A DNA stretch of 64,000 bases from Bowmanella denitrificans. Lineage in GTDB: Bacteria; Pseudomonadota; Gammaproteobacteria; Enterobacterales; Alteromonadaceae. The stretch lies in NCBI RefSeq assembly GCF_039522935.1, contig NZ_BAAAEI010000006.1:124001-188000 (forward strand), read 5' to 3'. Below are positions 9,740-17,827 of the stretch, piece by piece. The notes under the pieces are model-generated. The model was not told the DNA's origin and ran no database searches. It saw nothing but the letters and a program-made list of their open reading frames with translations. The position numbers and the translations under genes were made by a program. How positions within the stretch are numbered: the stretch's first letter is position 1; each line of letters begins with the position of its first letter.

Positions 9740-10267
9740 ATGTTACAACCTGATAGCAACTGGCGCTGGTATTATGACCATCAGCATGACCGCCTGGCTC
9801 TGCTGTTAGGCGACATGTTGTTTCTGACACCCTATCGCACCAAGCATTTGGTCTATACTGTCAGCGGTGAAGAATCATTTGATTTGCAGGACCTGGAAGT
9901 TTATAGCCAGATTGCCAATCAGCTTGAACACTGCTGCCTGCCATTAAGTGCCGCACAGCAAACCCAGCTTGCCATCAATGTCTGCGCCGTGCAGCGCTTT
10001 CATAAACCACTGATGCCCAAAAGTTGGTTTTTTACCCGCAGTGAAACAGGTGGTCATCATCATCGCCTGGCCTGGTTAAGTACTGGAGAATACCGTGCCA
10101 AGGTATGGGTGGTGGAAGACAATCACAGCAGTTGTCTATGCCTGCTGCTGGATGACCAACTGCCGCTGGGAACCGGTAAAGCCATGGGACAATTTGAGGC
10201 CATCAGGGTAATGCCGGATTGCCTGGAACCCTGTTTTGAGCAGCAGCCATTGCGCAAGCTGGCTTGA
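9740..10267 (+). CDS. zapC: Cell division protein ZapC
   Basis: ZapC is a cytoplasmic protein that binds FtsZ and stabilises the Z-ring by promoting lateral bundling. The N-terminus (MLQPDSNWRWYYDHQHDRL) closely matches the ZapC opening, and the 175-residue length is normal. I chose the ATG at 9740 because AAGGA lies 8 bases upstream and homology begins there; the frame is open further upstream to 9686, but those residues do not look like the family. The position between pyrD and rlmKL is the usual one for zapC. Confidence 0.88.
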   Translation: MLQPDSNWRWYYDHQHDRLALLLGDMLFLTPYRTKHLVYTVSGEESFDLQDLEVYSQIANQLEHCCLPLSAAQQTQLAINVCAVQRFHKPLMPKSWFFTRSETGGHHHRLAWLSTGEYRAKVWVVEDNHSSCLCLLLDDQLPLGTGKAMGQFEAIRVMPDCLEPCFEQQPLRKLA

Positions 10268-10363
10268 CTGATTGCCTCTTTACGCCCTAATTTGACAAAT
10301 TGATCCATACAAATCAGTGCTTTTCCCTTATAATCCCAGCCTTTCATTTTTGTCTGGCTTGGC

Positions 10364-12469
10364 ATGTACGCATTCGTTATAACCACTTCTAAAGGCCTGG
10401 ACGATCTCCTGATGCAGGAGATTGGTCGGCTTTGTCCTCATTTGCAGTTAAAAAACAAGCCGGGGCAGGTACTGTTTGAAGGTGAGCTGAAAGACGCTTA
10501 TTACCTTTGTTTGTGGTCCAGACTGGCCAACCGTGTACTGGTCAAACTGGCTGAAGGAGATTGCCAGGACGCCGAACAGTTGTACCAACTGGCTTCCAGT
10601 ATTAACTGGGCGGCCCAGTTTAATGTTACCGACAGTTTTGTGGTGGACTTTATCGGAACCAGCAAAAGTATCAATAACAGCCAGTTTGGTGCCTTAAAAG
10701 TCAAAGACGCGGTGGTCGATCAGTTCCAGGAATTGTATGAACGACGCCCTAACGTCAGTAAGGACAATCCTGCCATTCGTATTCAGTGCCGCTTATGGCG
10801 CGATAAACTGGGTATTTACCTGGATCTTTCCGGTGGCAGCCTGCACCAGCGACACTACAGATTAAAAGCCGGTCAGGCGCCGGTAAAAGAACATATAGCG
10901 GCAGCCATGCTGTATCGCAGTGGCTGGACGGCCGATATGCACCAGCCACTGGCCGATCCTATGTGCGGGGCGGGCACTATTGTGATTGAAGCGGCCCTGA
11001 TGGCTGCCAATCAGGCCCCCGCGCTGCTGCGCAGCCAATGGGGTTTCAGTCACTGGAAAAAGCACCAGAGTGACATCTGGGAAACCTTGCTAAATGAAGC
11101 CGAACAAGCGGTGGTCAGCCCGGCCAGACAGTTTTACGCCAATGATATTGACCCTGCCATGGTGCAACTGGCACGGCAAAACGCCGGTGCAGCCGGCGTC
11201 GCAGATCTGATTCAGTTTTCCAATGCAGATGCCAGTAAATGGCAGTGCTCCTCTGCCCCTGGTTATCTGGTCACCAATCCACCCTACGGTGAAAGGCTGG
11301 GTGAGCTGACCGAGTTGCTGCCGCTGTTTAATGACTGGGGGCTGCAACTAAAACAACAGTTTGCCGGCTGGCATTTGTCAGTGCTGACCTCTAATCGTGA
11401 TTTGCTGCGACAGATGAAGTTAGTGGCGGGCAAGGAATACCAGATATTAAACGGCAAGCTGGAATGCCAGTTGGTTAACTTTGTACTGGATGAAAAGAAC
11501 TGCGAAATTCGCGAATCCAGTCAGGCCGGGCAGGATTTTGCCAATCGTCTGAGCAAGAACCTGCAGAAACTCAAAGGCTGGATCAAGCAACTGGACAGCA
11601 ATTGTTACCGTATCTATGACGCCGACCTGCCAGAGTATAACCTGGCCATTGATCGCTATGGCGATTGGGTGGTAGTGCAGGAATATGCGGCACCTAAGAA
11701 TATTCCCGAAGGCAAAACCCGTAAACGGTTGATGGATGCCATGCTGCAGTTACCCAAAGTACTTGGCGTGGAGCACGATAAGATTGTGCTCAAGGTGCGT
11801 CAGCAGCAAAAGGGTAAGGAACAGTATGAAAAGTTTGCCAGCGAAAAGGAATTTATCCAGGTCTGGGAAAATGGCGCACGCTTCTGGGTTAATCTGAAAG
11901 ATTACCTGGATACCGGCTTATTCCTGGATCACCGCAGCACCCGCCAAATGGTTCGTCAGTGGAGTAAAAACGCTGATGTGCTTAACCTGTTTGCCTACAC
12001 AGGTTCGGTGTCTGTGCACGCTGCCCTTGGGGGCGCAAAAACAGTTACCACGGTGGATATGTCACGAACCTATCTGGACTGGGCCAAACGTAACTTCGAG
12101 CTGAACAAGTTTAACAATGTTTATCAGTATCGTTTTTTGCAGGAAAACTGCCTGGAGTGGCTCAAAGGGCATCACCAGCAATATGACCTGATATTTATTG
12201 ATCCACCGTCGTTTTCCAATTCCAAGCGTATGCAGAGCACCTGGGATGTGCAACGCGACCATCTGGCCATGCTGGCAGACGCCAAGCGCTGCCTGCGTAA
12301 AGGTGGTAAACTGGTGTTTTCCAACAATCTGCGCCAGTTTAAGCTGGATGAGCAAGGTGTTGCCGAACTGGGACTGCGCTTTGAAAACATCAGTGCCGAT
12401 ACCTTGCCGGAAGACTTTAAACGCAATCCGAAAATTCACCACTGCTGGCTGCTGACCCATGCACAGTAA
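10364..12469 (+). CDS. rlmL: 23S rRNA (guanine-N2/N7) methyltransferase RlmKL
   Basis: This fused enzyme methylates two guanines of 23S rRNA (m2G2445 by RlmL, m7G2069 by RlmK) during 50S assembly. The 701 residues show an N-terminal THUMP RNA-binding region (about 45-155), a first SAM-dependent domain with the amino-methyltransferase motif NPPYGERLG near 305, and a second domain with LNLFAYTGSVSVHA near 545 and DPPSFSNSKRM near 613. The last codons overlap the start of the glutaredoxin-like gene, indicating one operon with it and uup. Confidence 0.95.
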   Translation: MYAFVITTSKGLDDLLMQEIGRLCPHLQLKNKPGQVLFEGELKDAYYLCLWSRLANRVLVKLAEGDCQDAEQLYQLASSINWAAQFNVTDSFVVDFIGTSKSINNSQFGALKVKDAVVDQFQELYERRPNVSKDNPAIRIQCRLWRDKLGIYLDLSGGSLHQRHYRLKAGQAPVKEHIAAAMLYRSGWTADMHQPLADPMCGAGTIVIEAALMAANQAPALLRSQWGFSHWKKHQSDIWETLLNEAEQAVVSPARQFYANDIDPAMVQLARQNAGAAGVADLIQFSNADASKWQCSSAPGYLVTNPPYGERLGELTELLPLFNDWGLQLKQQFAGWHLSVLTSNRDLLRQMKLVAGKEYQILNGKLECQLVNFVLDEKNCEIRESSQAGQDFANRLSKNLQKLKGWIKQLDSNCYRIYDADLPEYNLAIDRYGDWVVVQEYAAPKNIPEGKTRKRLMDAMLQLPKVLGVEHDKIVLKVRQQQKGKEQYEKFASEKEFIQVWENGARFWVNLKDYLDTGLFLDHRSTRQMVRQWSKNADVLNLFAYTGSVSVHAALGGAKTVTTVDMSRTYLDWAKRNFELNKFNNVYQYRFLQENCLEWLKGHHQQYDLIFIDPPSFSNSKRMQSTWDVQRDHLAMLADAKRCLRKGGKLVFSNNLRQFKLDEQGVAELGLRFENISADTLPEDFKRNPKIHHCWLLTHAQ

Positions 12470-12689
12470 TTTAGTGCTATACGGCACGGTGGCCTGTCAT
12501 TTATGCGAAGAAGCCGAAGCACTGGTGAAGACCCATGCACCAGAGTGCGCCCTGCAAAAAGTGGATATCATGGATGATGATGCCGTGTTTTCCCAATACC
12601 GTTACAGTATTCCGGTGCTGAAAGACAGTCAGGGCAGGGAACTGTGCTGGCCCTTTGATGCCACCCAATTAAACGAGTTTTTGTCTTGA
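12459..12689 (+). CDS. Glutaredoxin-family (DUF836-like) small protein
   Basis: This 76-residue thioredoxin-fold protein opens with a beta strand, LVLYGTVACHLCEEAEAL, which carries a CxxC redox pair (Cys13, Cys16 approximately) at the start of the first helix. The sequence SIPVLKD near 50 has the cis-proline typical of the fold. It is likely a cytoplasmic dithiol oxidoreductase, but no substrate is known. The start overlaps the end of rlmKL by 11 bases and its stop overlaps the TTG start of uup, so translation of the three genes is probably coupled. Confidence 0.82.
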   Translation: MHSNLVLYGTVACHLCEEAEALVKTHAPECALQKVDIMDDDAVFSQYRYSIPVLKDSQGRELCWPFDATQLNEFLS

Positions 12690-14581
12690 GTTTGTTACAA
12701 CTAAAAAACGCCCAACTGGCGTTTGGCACGCATACCTTGTTGGATAAAGCCGAACTGGTCATTCAAAGTGCTGAACGTTTGTGTCTGGTCGGTCGCAATG
12801 GCTGCGGTAAATCGACCCTGCTGAAAATTATCAACGACGAGATGCAACTGGATGACGGTCAGCGTATTGTCACTGGTGGCACGGTGATCGCCAGACTGGA
12901 GCAGGACCCACCGCTATTAGCCGACCAGAGCATATTTGATTATGTGGCCGAAGGCCTGGCTGAATCCGGTGAAGTGCTCAAAGCCTATTTTCACCACACC
13001 CATCTGATTGCCAGCGACCCGTCTGAAGCGAATCTGAATAAACTGGAGCGTTTGCAGGCAGAGCTTGAAAGTCTGGATGCCTGGCGACTGGAGCAGCGTA
13101 TTGAGCAGGTGCTCAACCAACTGTCATTGCCGGCTGAACAATCCCTGGCTTCGCTGTCTGGCGGCTGGCGCAGAAAAGCCGCGCTGGCGCGCGCTCTGGT
13201 GACCGACCCGGACATTCTGCTGTTGGATGAGCCCACCAACCACCTGGACGTCGCCAGTATTCAATGGCTGGAGAAGGTACTGTTGGATTTTAAAGGCACT
13301 GTGGTGTTTGTCAGCCATGACCGGGCCTTTATCCGTGCCATTGCCACCCGTATTATCGATTTGGACCGCGGTAACCTCACCAGCTACCCGGGCAACTATC
13401 AGCAGTATCTGGATAAGAAAGCCGAAGATCTACAGATAGAAGAAACCCAAAATGCCCTGTTCGATAAGCGCTTGTCAGAAGAAGAGACTTGGATCCGCCA
13501 GGGCATTAAGGCCCGCCGTACCCGAAATGAGGGCAGAGTCAGAGCACTCAAAGCGCTGCGCAAAGAACATTCCGAACGTCGCAATCGCCAGGGCACGGCT
13601 AAGGTCAGTCTGGCCGATAGTCAGGCCTCGGGTAAACTGGTGTTTGAAGCCCAGCAATTATCCTATGCTATCGACGGCCATCGTATCGTGGATAATCTCG
13701 ACCTTAGTGTGTTTCGCGGCGACAAGCTGGCGCTGATTGGTCCTAATGGCTGTGGTAAAAGTACCTTATTAAAATTATTGCTGGGGCAACTTAAACCTGA
13801 TAGTGGCTCGGTACGCATGGGTACCGCGCTGGAACTGGCGTATTTTGACCAGCACCGCCAGGCGCTGGATCAGAACGCCACCGTGATAGATGCCGTGGCC
13901 GATGGTAAGAAAGATATCACCATCAATGGTCGTACCCGTCATGCTATCAGTTATCTGCAGGACTATCTGTTTACTCCGGATCGCATCCTGGCACCGGTCA
14001 GTTCGCTGTCTGGTGGAGAGCGCAACCGTTTGCTGCTGGCCAAGCTGTTGGCTAAGCCCAGCAATTTACTGATTCTGGATGAACCGACCAACGACCTGGA
14101 CGTGGAAACCCTGGAATTGCTGGAAGAGACCCTGAGCCAGTATCCGGGCACAGTGATTCTGGTCAGCCACGACCGGGAATTTGTCGATAACGTGGTCACT
14201 TCCAGTCTGTTTTTTGAAGGCCAGGGTAAAATCCACGAATTTGTCGGCGGTTATGCCGATGTAATGGCCTGGTATGCGCAACAAAATCAGGTCAAGCAGG
14301 AAACTAAAGGACAAAACACCAGTCAAACTGCTGCAGCAAAGACTTCTGCACAGAAAAGCAAAAAGTTATCATACAAGTTGCAGTTGGAACTTGAGCAGTT
14401 ACCCGCCAAGATAGAGGCCCTAGAGGAACAAATCCAGGCGCTGGAAACCCAGGTCAGTGATCCGGACTTTTTTAAACAGGATCCCAAGAATACCGCCACC
14501 ATGCTGGATCAGCTTGCCCAGGCCCAACAGGACCTGGAGCAGGCGTTTGCCAGATGGGAAGAATTAGATAGTATGTCGTAG
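12686..14581 (+). CDS. uup: ABC-F ATPase Uup
   Basis: Uup is a soluble ABC-F protein with two ATPase domains, acting on ribosomes or in DNA transposition and repair rather than in transport. The 631 residues contain Walker A GRNGCGKST (about 37-45), signature LSGGWRRKAALA near 157, Walker B LLDEPTNHLD near 178, then Walker A GPNGCGKST near 351, signature LSGGERNRLLLA near 441 and DEPTNDLD near 465. A C-terminal coiled coil (about 560-630), which binds DNA in Uup, follows a Gln/Thr/Ala-rich linker. The start is TTG at 12686, sharing bases with the preceding stop (TTGA overlap). Confidence 0.95.
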   Translation: MSLLQLKNAQLAFGTHTLLDKAELVIQSAERLCLVGRNGCGKSTLLKIINDEMQLDDGQRIVTGGTVIARLEQDPPLLADQSIFDYVAEGLAESGEVLKAYFHHTHLIASDPSEANLNKLERLQAELESLDAWRLEQRIEQVLNQLSLPAEQSLASLSGGWRRKAALARALVTDPDILLLDEPTNHLDVASIQWLEKVLLDFKGTVVFVSHDRAFIRAIATRIIDLDRGNLTSYPGNYQQYLDKKAEDLQIEETQNALFDKRLSEEETWIRQGIKARRTRNEGRVRALKALRKEHSERRNRQGTAKVSLADSQASGKLVFEAQQLSYAIDGHRIVDNLDLSVFRGDKLALIGPNGCGKSTLLKLLLGQLKPDSGSVRMGTALELAYFDQHRQALDQNATVIDAVADGKKDITINGRTRHAISYLQDYLFTPDRILAPVSSLSGGERNRLLLAKLLAKPSNLLILDEPTNDLDVETLELLEETLSQYPGTVILVSHDREFVDNVVTSSLFFEGQGKIHEFVGGYADVMAWYAQQNQVKQETKGQNTSQTAAAKTSAQKSKKLSYKLQLELEQLPAKIEALEEQIQALETQVSDPDFFKQDPKNTATMLDQLAQAQQDLEQAFARWEELDSMS

Positions 14582-14619
14582 CACATCAGACAAGTGCTTG
14601 AAGTAAAACAGGATTTCAG

Positions 14620-16299
14620 ATGAATAAAAACAGCTTATTGCCACTTTCCGCCTTGAGTCTGGCTATTTTCGCTTCCGGCGCTTTTGCCGCCAGCTACCAG
14701 GTTGTGCCGCTGGATGCCACCGACAAGGGGCAATACACTTTTGCCAGCGGGATAAGCGGCGATGGGGATGTATTGCTGACGTTGGATACGCCTTACAGCC
14801 CATTGATTGATATCAGTTTGCTGGATCTGGACAATAACGAAGCACTAAGCAATCTGCTTGAATCACCTGATGATGTGAAAAATGGTGTTATCAGCAAGAA
14901 AGACCTGGCGGTTTTGTTTGCTTACGTCAACAGCCAGGCCGATAGCAGCCCGTTGGTTCAAAGAATTGCCCGGTATGTTGCTTATCTGTCAGATAACGAC
15001 GGCAGTGAAAAACTCACTGGTTTTGATGTCACAGACAGTGATCTGGGTGATTTAACTAATAGTGTCACCGTTTCGCCAGGCAAGGTTAATACAGACGGCG
15101 TAGTGGTGGGGACCAGTTCTGCGCCTTACCTGAAATTAGCCTACACCAATGAATCCGATGACGAGCTCACCTATCTTATTCGTGACTTTGCCAGTCGTGG
15201 TTTTGTCAGGATTAACGGTCAGACCGTCGCACTGGTACCGCAGGAAGTGACATTAGGCGGCTACAGCGAAGCGCTGGGGATTTCTGATAATCTATGGGTG
15301 GCGGGGATTAGCTCGGTAGATAAGCCCGAGGGCATGGACACCGCCATTGCAAACTGCGATGACGATGAAAAACGTCCGGATGTACCAGTGGAGTATTGTT
15401 ACAGCAATGCCAGAAGCATTGGTTATATGAACAAGGCAACACTATGGAAACTGGATAATCAGGGTAATATGCTGGATAGCAAAACCTTTGATCTTCCTTT
15501 TACTCCCGCAGAAGATGACACCAATTTTTACCCATCCCGGGCGGTGGATGTAAATAATGCTGGTATTGCCGTTGGCACCAGTTTTGACCGCTACCCGCAA
15601 AACAATGATGCCACTCGCGGCTTTGCCGCCGTGTTTGCGGACGGTAAAACCACTGTTTTTGCCAACAACGAAGATTATACTAATCAAACCCTAAGAAATA
15701 ACTCTTATCTAAGTTGGACTGCTGCGATTAATAACCACAATCAGGTGGTAGGTCAGACTCTGAAGTTAGTGAACGGTTTTGAACGTACCAAATTCTTTGT
15801 GTATGACCTGGATGAACAAACCTTGGAATACCCAGATGACTTCTTTCCGGGTTCATCCAGTGTCGCCAGAGATATTAACGATGCCGGCTTGGTGGTAGGT
15901 GACGGTGAAGTTGAAACTACGATTGGCAGCGCCAACCGCCGACGTGCTGCGTTTTTATATGATCTGAACGATAAACAGTTCCGCAATCTGAATGATTTAG
16001 TCGCCTGTGACAGTCCTTATACTCTGGTACAGGGCAATGCCATTAACGAAAATGGCGAAATTGCCGCCACCGCCACATACAAACGTGCGAAACTGGACAT
16101 TGTCGGTGAACCCTTGCTGGACGATGCCGGTAACCAGATTATGGAAGAAGCCGCGGTAGCGGTGAAACTGGTGCCTATTCCGGGCGGCAATATCGATGAC
16201 TGCAGTTCAGATGACGATAAGATTGAGCGTCAGGGCGCCAGCTTTGGCTGGTGGATGCTAGGTCTGCTTGGGTTGGGCGGTCTGATCCGCAGACGTTAA
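14620..16299 (+). CDS. DUF3466-family exported protein with C-terminal sorting-like tail
   Basis: The 559-residue protein has a signal peptide ending ASGAFA-AS near residue 24 and repeated strands of the type INDAGLVVGDGE, VNNAGIAVGTS and INNHNQVVGQT, the HAF-like repeats found in DUF3466 proteins. The C-terminus, ASFGWWMLGLLGLGGLIRRR, is a hydrophobic helix followed by arginines, the layout of GlyGly-CTERM (rhombosortase) tails, although GA replaces the usual GG before the serine. It is therefore probably processed and moved to the outer surface. It follows uup by 38 bases, as in related genomes. The function of the family is not known. Confidence 0.8.
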   Translation: MNKNSLLPLSALSLAIFASGAFAASYQVVPLDATDKGQYTFASGISGDGDVLLTLDTPYSPLIDISLLDLDNNEALSNLLESPDDVKNGVISKKDLAVLFAYVNSQADSSPLVQRIARYVAYLSDNDGSEKLTGFDVTDSDLGDLTNSVTVSPGKVNTDGVVVGTSSAPYLKLAYTNESDDELTYLIRDFASRGFVRINGQTVALVPQEVTLGGYSEALGISDNLWVAGISSVDKPEGMDTAIANCDDDEKRPDVPVEYCYSNARSIGYMNKATLWKLDNQGNMLDSKTFDLPFTPAEDDTNFYPSRAVDVNNAGIAVGTSFDRYPQNNDATRGFAAVFADGKTTVFANNEDYTNQTLRNNSYLSWTAAINNHNQVVGQTLKLVNGFERTKFFVYDLDEQTLEYPDDFFPGSSSVARDINDAGLVVGDGEVETTIGSANRRRAAFLYDLNDKQFRNLNDLVACDSPYTLVQGNAINENGEIAATATYKRAKLDIVGEPLLDDAGNQIMEEAAVAVKLVPIPGGNIDDCSSDDDKIERQGASFGWWMLGLLGLGGLIRRR

Positions 16300-16625
16300 T
16301 CCTGATTTAGTGCATTCAATGGGCGTTGATGGCTCATTGAATGCACAGTCTGTTGTACTGGCACTGTGTTCCTGCCAAACATTCTCGCTCAAGGCTTTTC
16401 ACTTGATGCTCCCCCGAGCTGCCCGCAGACAGGCCTTTATGCAAGACAGGCCAGAATATCTTCTTAATATGACAAAATGATGTAAGAAAAATTTCAACTG
16501 ATTTCATGCGCTTAAAAATTTCAAGTGGATGAGTGCACTAAGTATGGTTGAACCATCAGGCCGAATTCGATATCACATACAAGTGGTCGCAAGATCACAT
16601 TGTTAAATTACGGATGAGGTATCTA
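16300..16625 (+). promoter_or_regulatory. DUF3466-rmf intergenic region
   Basis: This 326-base stretch opens with a 14-bp stem (16311-16324 with 16332-16345, core TGCATTCAATG/CATTGAATGCA) after the DUF3466 gene; it lacks a T-tract, so it may be a weak terminator or an RNA-stabilising hairpin. A short palindrome, GGTTGAACC, lies near 16546. The rest should hold the rmf promoter, but I see no convincing -35/-10 pair. GATGAGG just before the rmf ATG is a good ribosome-binding site. Confidence 0.4.
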
Positions 16626-16802
16626 ATGAAAAGACAGAAGAGAGATAAACTTTCCCGTGCCCATGCAAAGGGTTATCAAGCCGGCATCTCAGGTCGTTCC
16701 AAAGAAAATTGTCCTTATCAAACTACAGATTCCCGTTCCCAATGGTTAGGGGGTTGGCGAGCGGCTCAGGAAGATAGAAGTACTGGGTTGGCGAATCGCT
16801 GA
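16626..16802 (+). CDS. rmf: Ribosome modulation factor
   Basis: RMF dimerises 70S ribosomes into inactive 100S particles in stationary phase. The 58-residue product is nearly identical to known RMF throughout: MKRQKRDKLSRAHAKGYQAG, then GRSKENCPYQT and RSQWLGGWRAA. I chose the ATG at 16626 because the protein is full length from there and GAGG lies upstream; the frame is open for 26 more codons, but these are not RMF. The gene faces fabA across a shared terminator. Confidence 0.97.
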   Translation: MKRQKRDKLSRAHAKGYQAGISGRSKENCPYQTTDSRSQWLGGWRAAQEDRSTGLANR

Positions 16803-16845
16803 CATGGTTTAACTTTGCCGTTTAGCACGGCCTCAACCAGATAAA

Positions 16846-16867
16846 AAAAGCCCCGGACGGGGCTTTT
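16846..16867. terminator. Bidirectional terminator between rmf and fabA
   Basis: AAAAGCCCCG (16846-16855) and CGGGGCTTTT (16858-16867) form a compact symmetrical stem with a 2-base centre, with A-rich sequence before it and T after it, so it serves both converging genes. Confidence 0.9.
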
Positions 16868-16890
16868 GACGTTTTAGTAAAGCAGGGGCC

Positions 16891-17409
16891 TCAGAAGTTA
16901 CTGGTATCCTGAAACAGGCCAACTTTTAAGTCTTTTGCTTCATATATCTTACGGCCATCGACTTCAACACAGCCGTCCGCCAACCCCATAAACAGCTTAC
17001 GCTTGATGACGCGTTTCATATCAATACGGTAAGTCACTTTTTTTGCGGTAGGCAAAATTTGCCCGGTAAATTTGACTTCACCCACTCCCAGTGCCCTGCC
17101 TTTGCCGGGGCCATCCGACCAGCCCAGGAAAAAGCCTACTAACTGCCACATGGCATCCAGCCCCAGACAGCCAGGCATAACCGGGTCGCCAGGGAAGTGG
17201 CAGTCAAAGAACCACAGGTCCGGCGAGATATCCAGTTCAGCCACAATATGACCCTTGTCAAAGGCACCACCTTCCTCACCAATACTGACGATCCTGTCCA
17301 TCATCAACATGTTTGGAGCGGGGAGCTGGCTGTTACCTGGTCCGAATAGTTCGCCACGGCTACAGGCCAGCAGGTCTTCTCTGGAGAAACTGTTTTTTCT
17401 GCTTGTCAT
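16891..17409 (-). CDS. fabA: 3-hydroxydecanoyl-ACP dehydratase/isomerase FabA
   Basis: FabA dehydrates 3-hydroxydecanoyl-ACP and isomerises the trans-2 to the cis-3 product, the entry point of anaerobic unsaturated fatty acid synthesis. The 172 residues are full length. The hot-dog fold active site is present: His71 in DCHFPGDPVMPG and Asp85 in GLDAMWQL. The GWSDGPGKGRALGVGEVKFTG stretch is also highly conserved in the family. A FabR-like palindrome lies 41-58 bases before the start, so expression should respond to the acyl-ACP pool. Confidence 0.97.
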   Translation of the reverse strand: MTSRKNSFSREDLLACSRGELFGPGNSQLPAPNMLMMDRIVSIGEEGGAFDKGHIVAELDISPDLWFFDCHFPGDPVMPGCLGLDAMWQLVGFFLGWSDGPGKGRALGVGEVKFTGQILPTAKKVTYRIDMKRVIKRKLFMGLADGCVEVDGRKIYEAKDLKVGLFQDTSNF

Positions 17410-17449
17410 AATTCTCTTGAAGGTTGGTGCAAAATCAGCGGCTTAATTT

Positions 17450-17467
17450 AGCGAACAGTCGTACGCT
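17450..17467. promoter_or_regulatory. FabR-like operator upstream of fabA
   Basis: On the minus strand the 18 bases read AGCGTACGACTGTTCGCT. As I remember it, the FabR consensus of enteric fabA and fabB promoters is AGCGTACANNTGTTCGCT-like, so the outer halves match and only the centre differs. The site lies just upstream of the fabA start in the expected place. FabR itself is not in this window. Confidence 0.7.
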
Positions 17468-17578
17468 AAACAACTCTGAACAGTAAGATTTAGCCGAATT
17501 TTTCATTCATGATTGGAGTTTACCCACAAACCTGAATATCAGATACTGTTGGCAGGACCTGTTCACAAAAGTTTCATC

Positions 17579-17827
17579 ATGCCAAACAGCAGTAACCCCA
17601 ACGCAGATAAACAGAAGCGCTTTCGTGAAAGGCAGCGCGCCAAAGGTAACAAAGAAGTACGTGGCTATGTGACTCCCAAAGGCATGCAGTGTTACAAGGA
17701 ACTGTCGGAGAAAAGTGGCTGGACAGACGGTGAATTACTGAATAATGCGTTACGCATAACCTATGCTGCCTATCGCTGTGGACAGATTAAGCTGTTAAAC
17801 GAGTGGCTTAAAAGTAACGACTGTTAG
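17579..17827 (+). CDS. Small basic protein, ribbon-helix-helix-like
   Basis: An 82-residue protein from the ATG at 17579; the frame is open back to a TTG at 17513, but no ribosome-binding site favours that. It starts with a charged segment, ADKQKRFRERQRAKGNKEV, then RGYVTPKGMQCYKELSEKSG and a helix TDGELLNNALRITYAAYRCG, a strand-helix-helix order like a ribbon-helix-helix DNA-binding fold. I do not recognise the family. Its stop shares bases with the stop of the converging Na/Pi symporter gene. Confidence 0.6.
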   Translation: MPNSSNPNADKQKRFRERQRAKGNKEVRGYVTPKGMQCYKELSEKSGWTDGELLNNALRITYAAYRCGQIKLLNEWLKSNDC

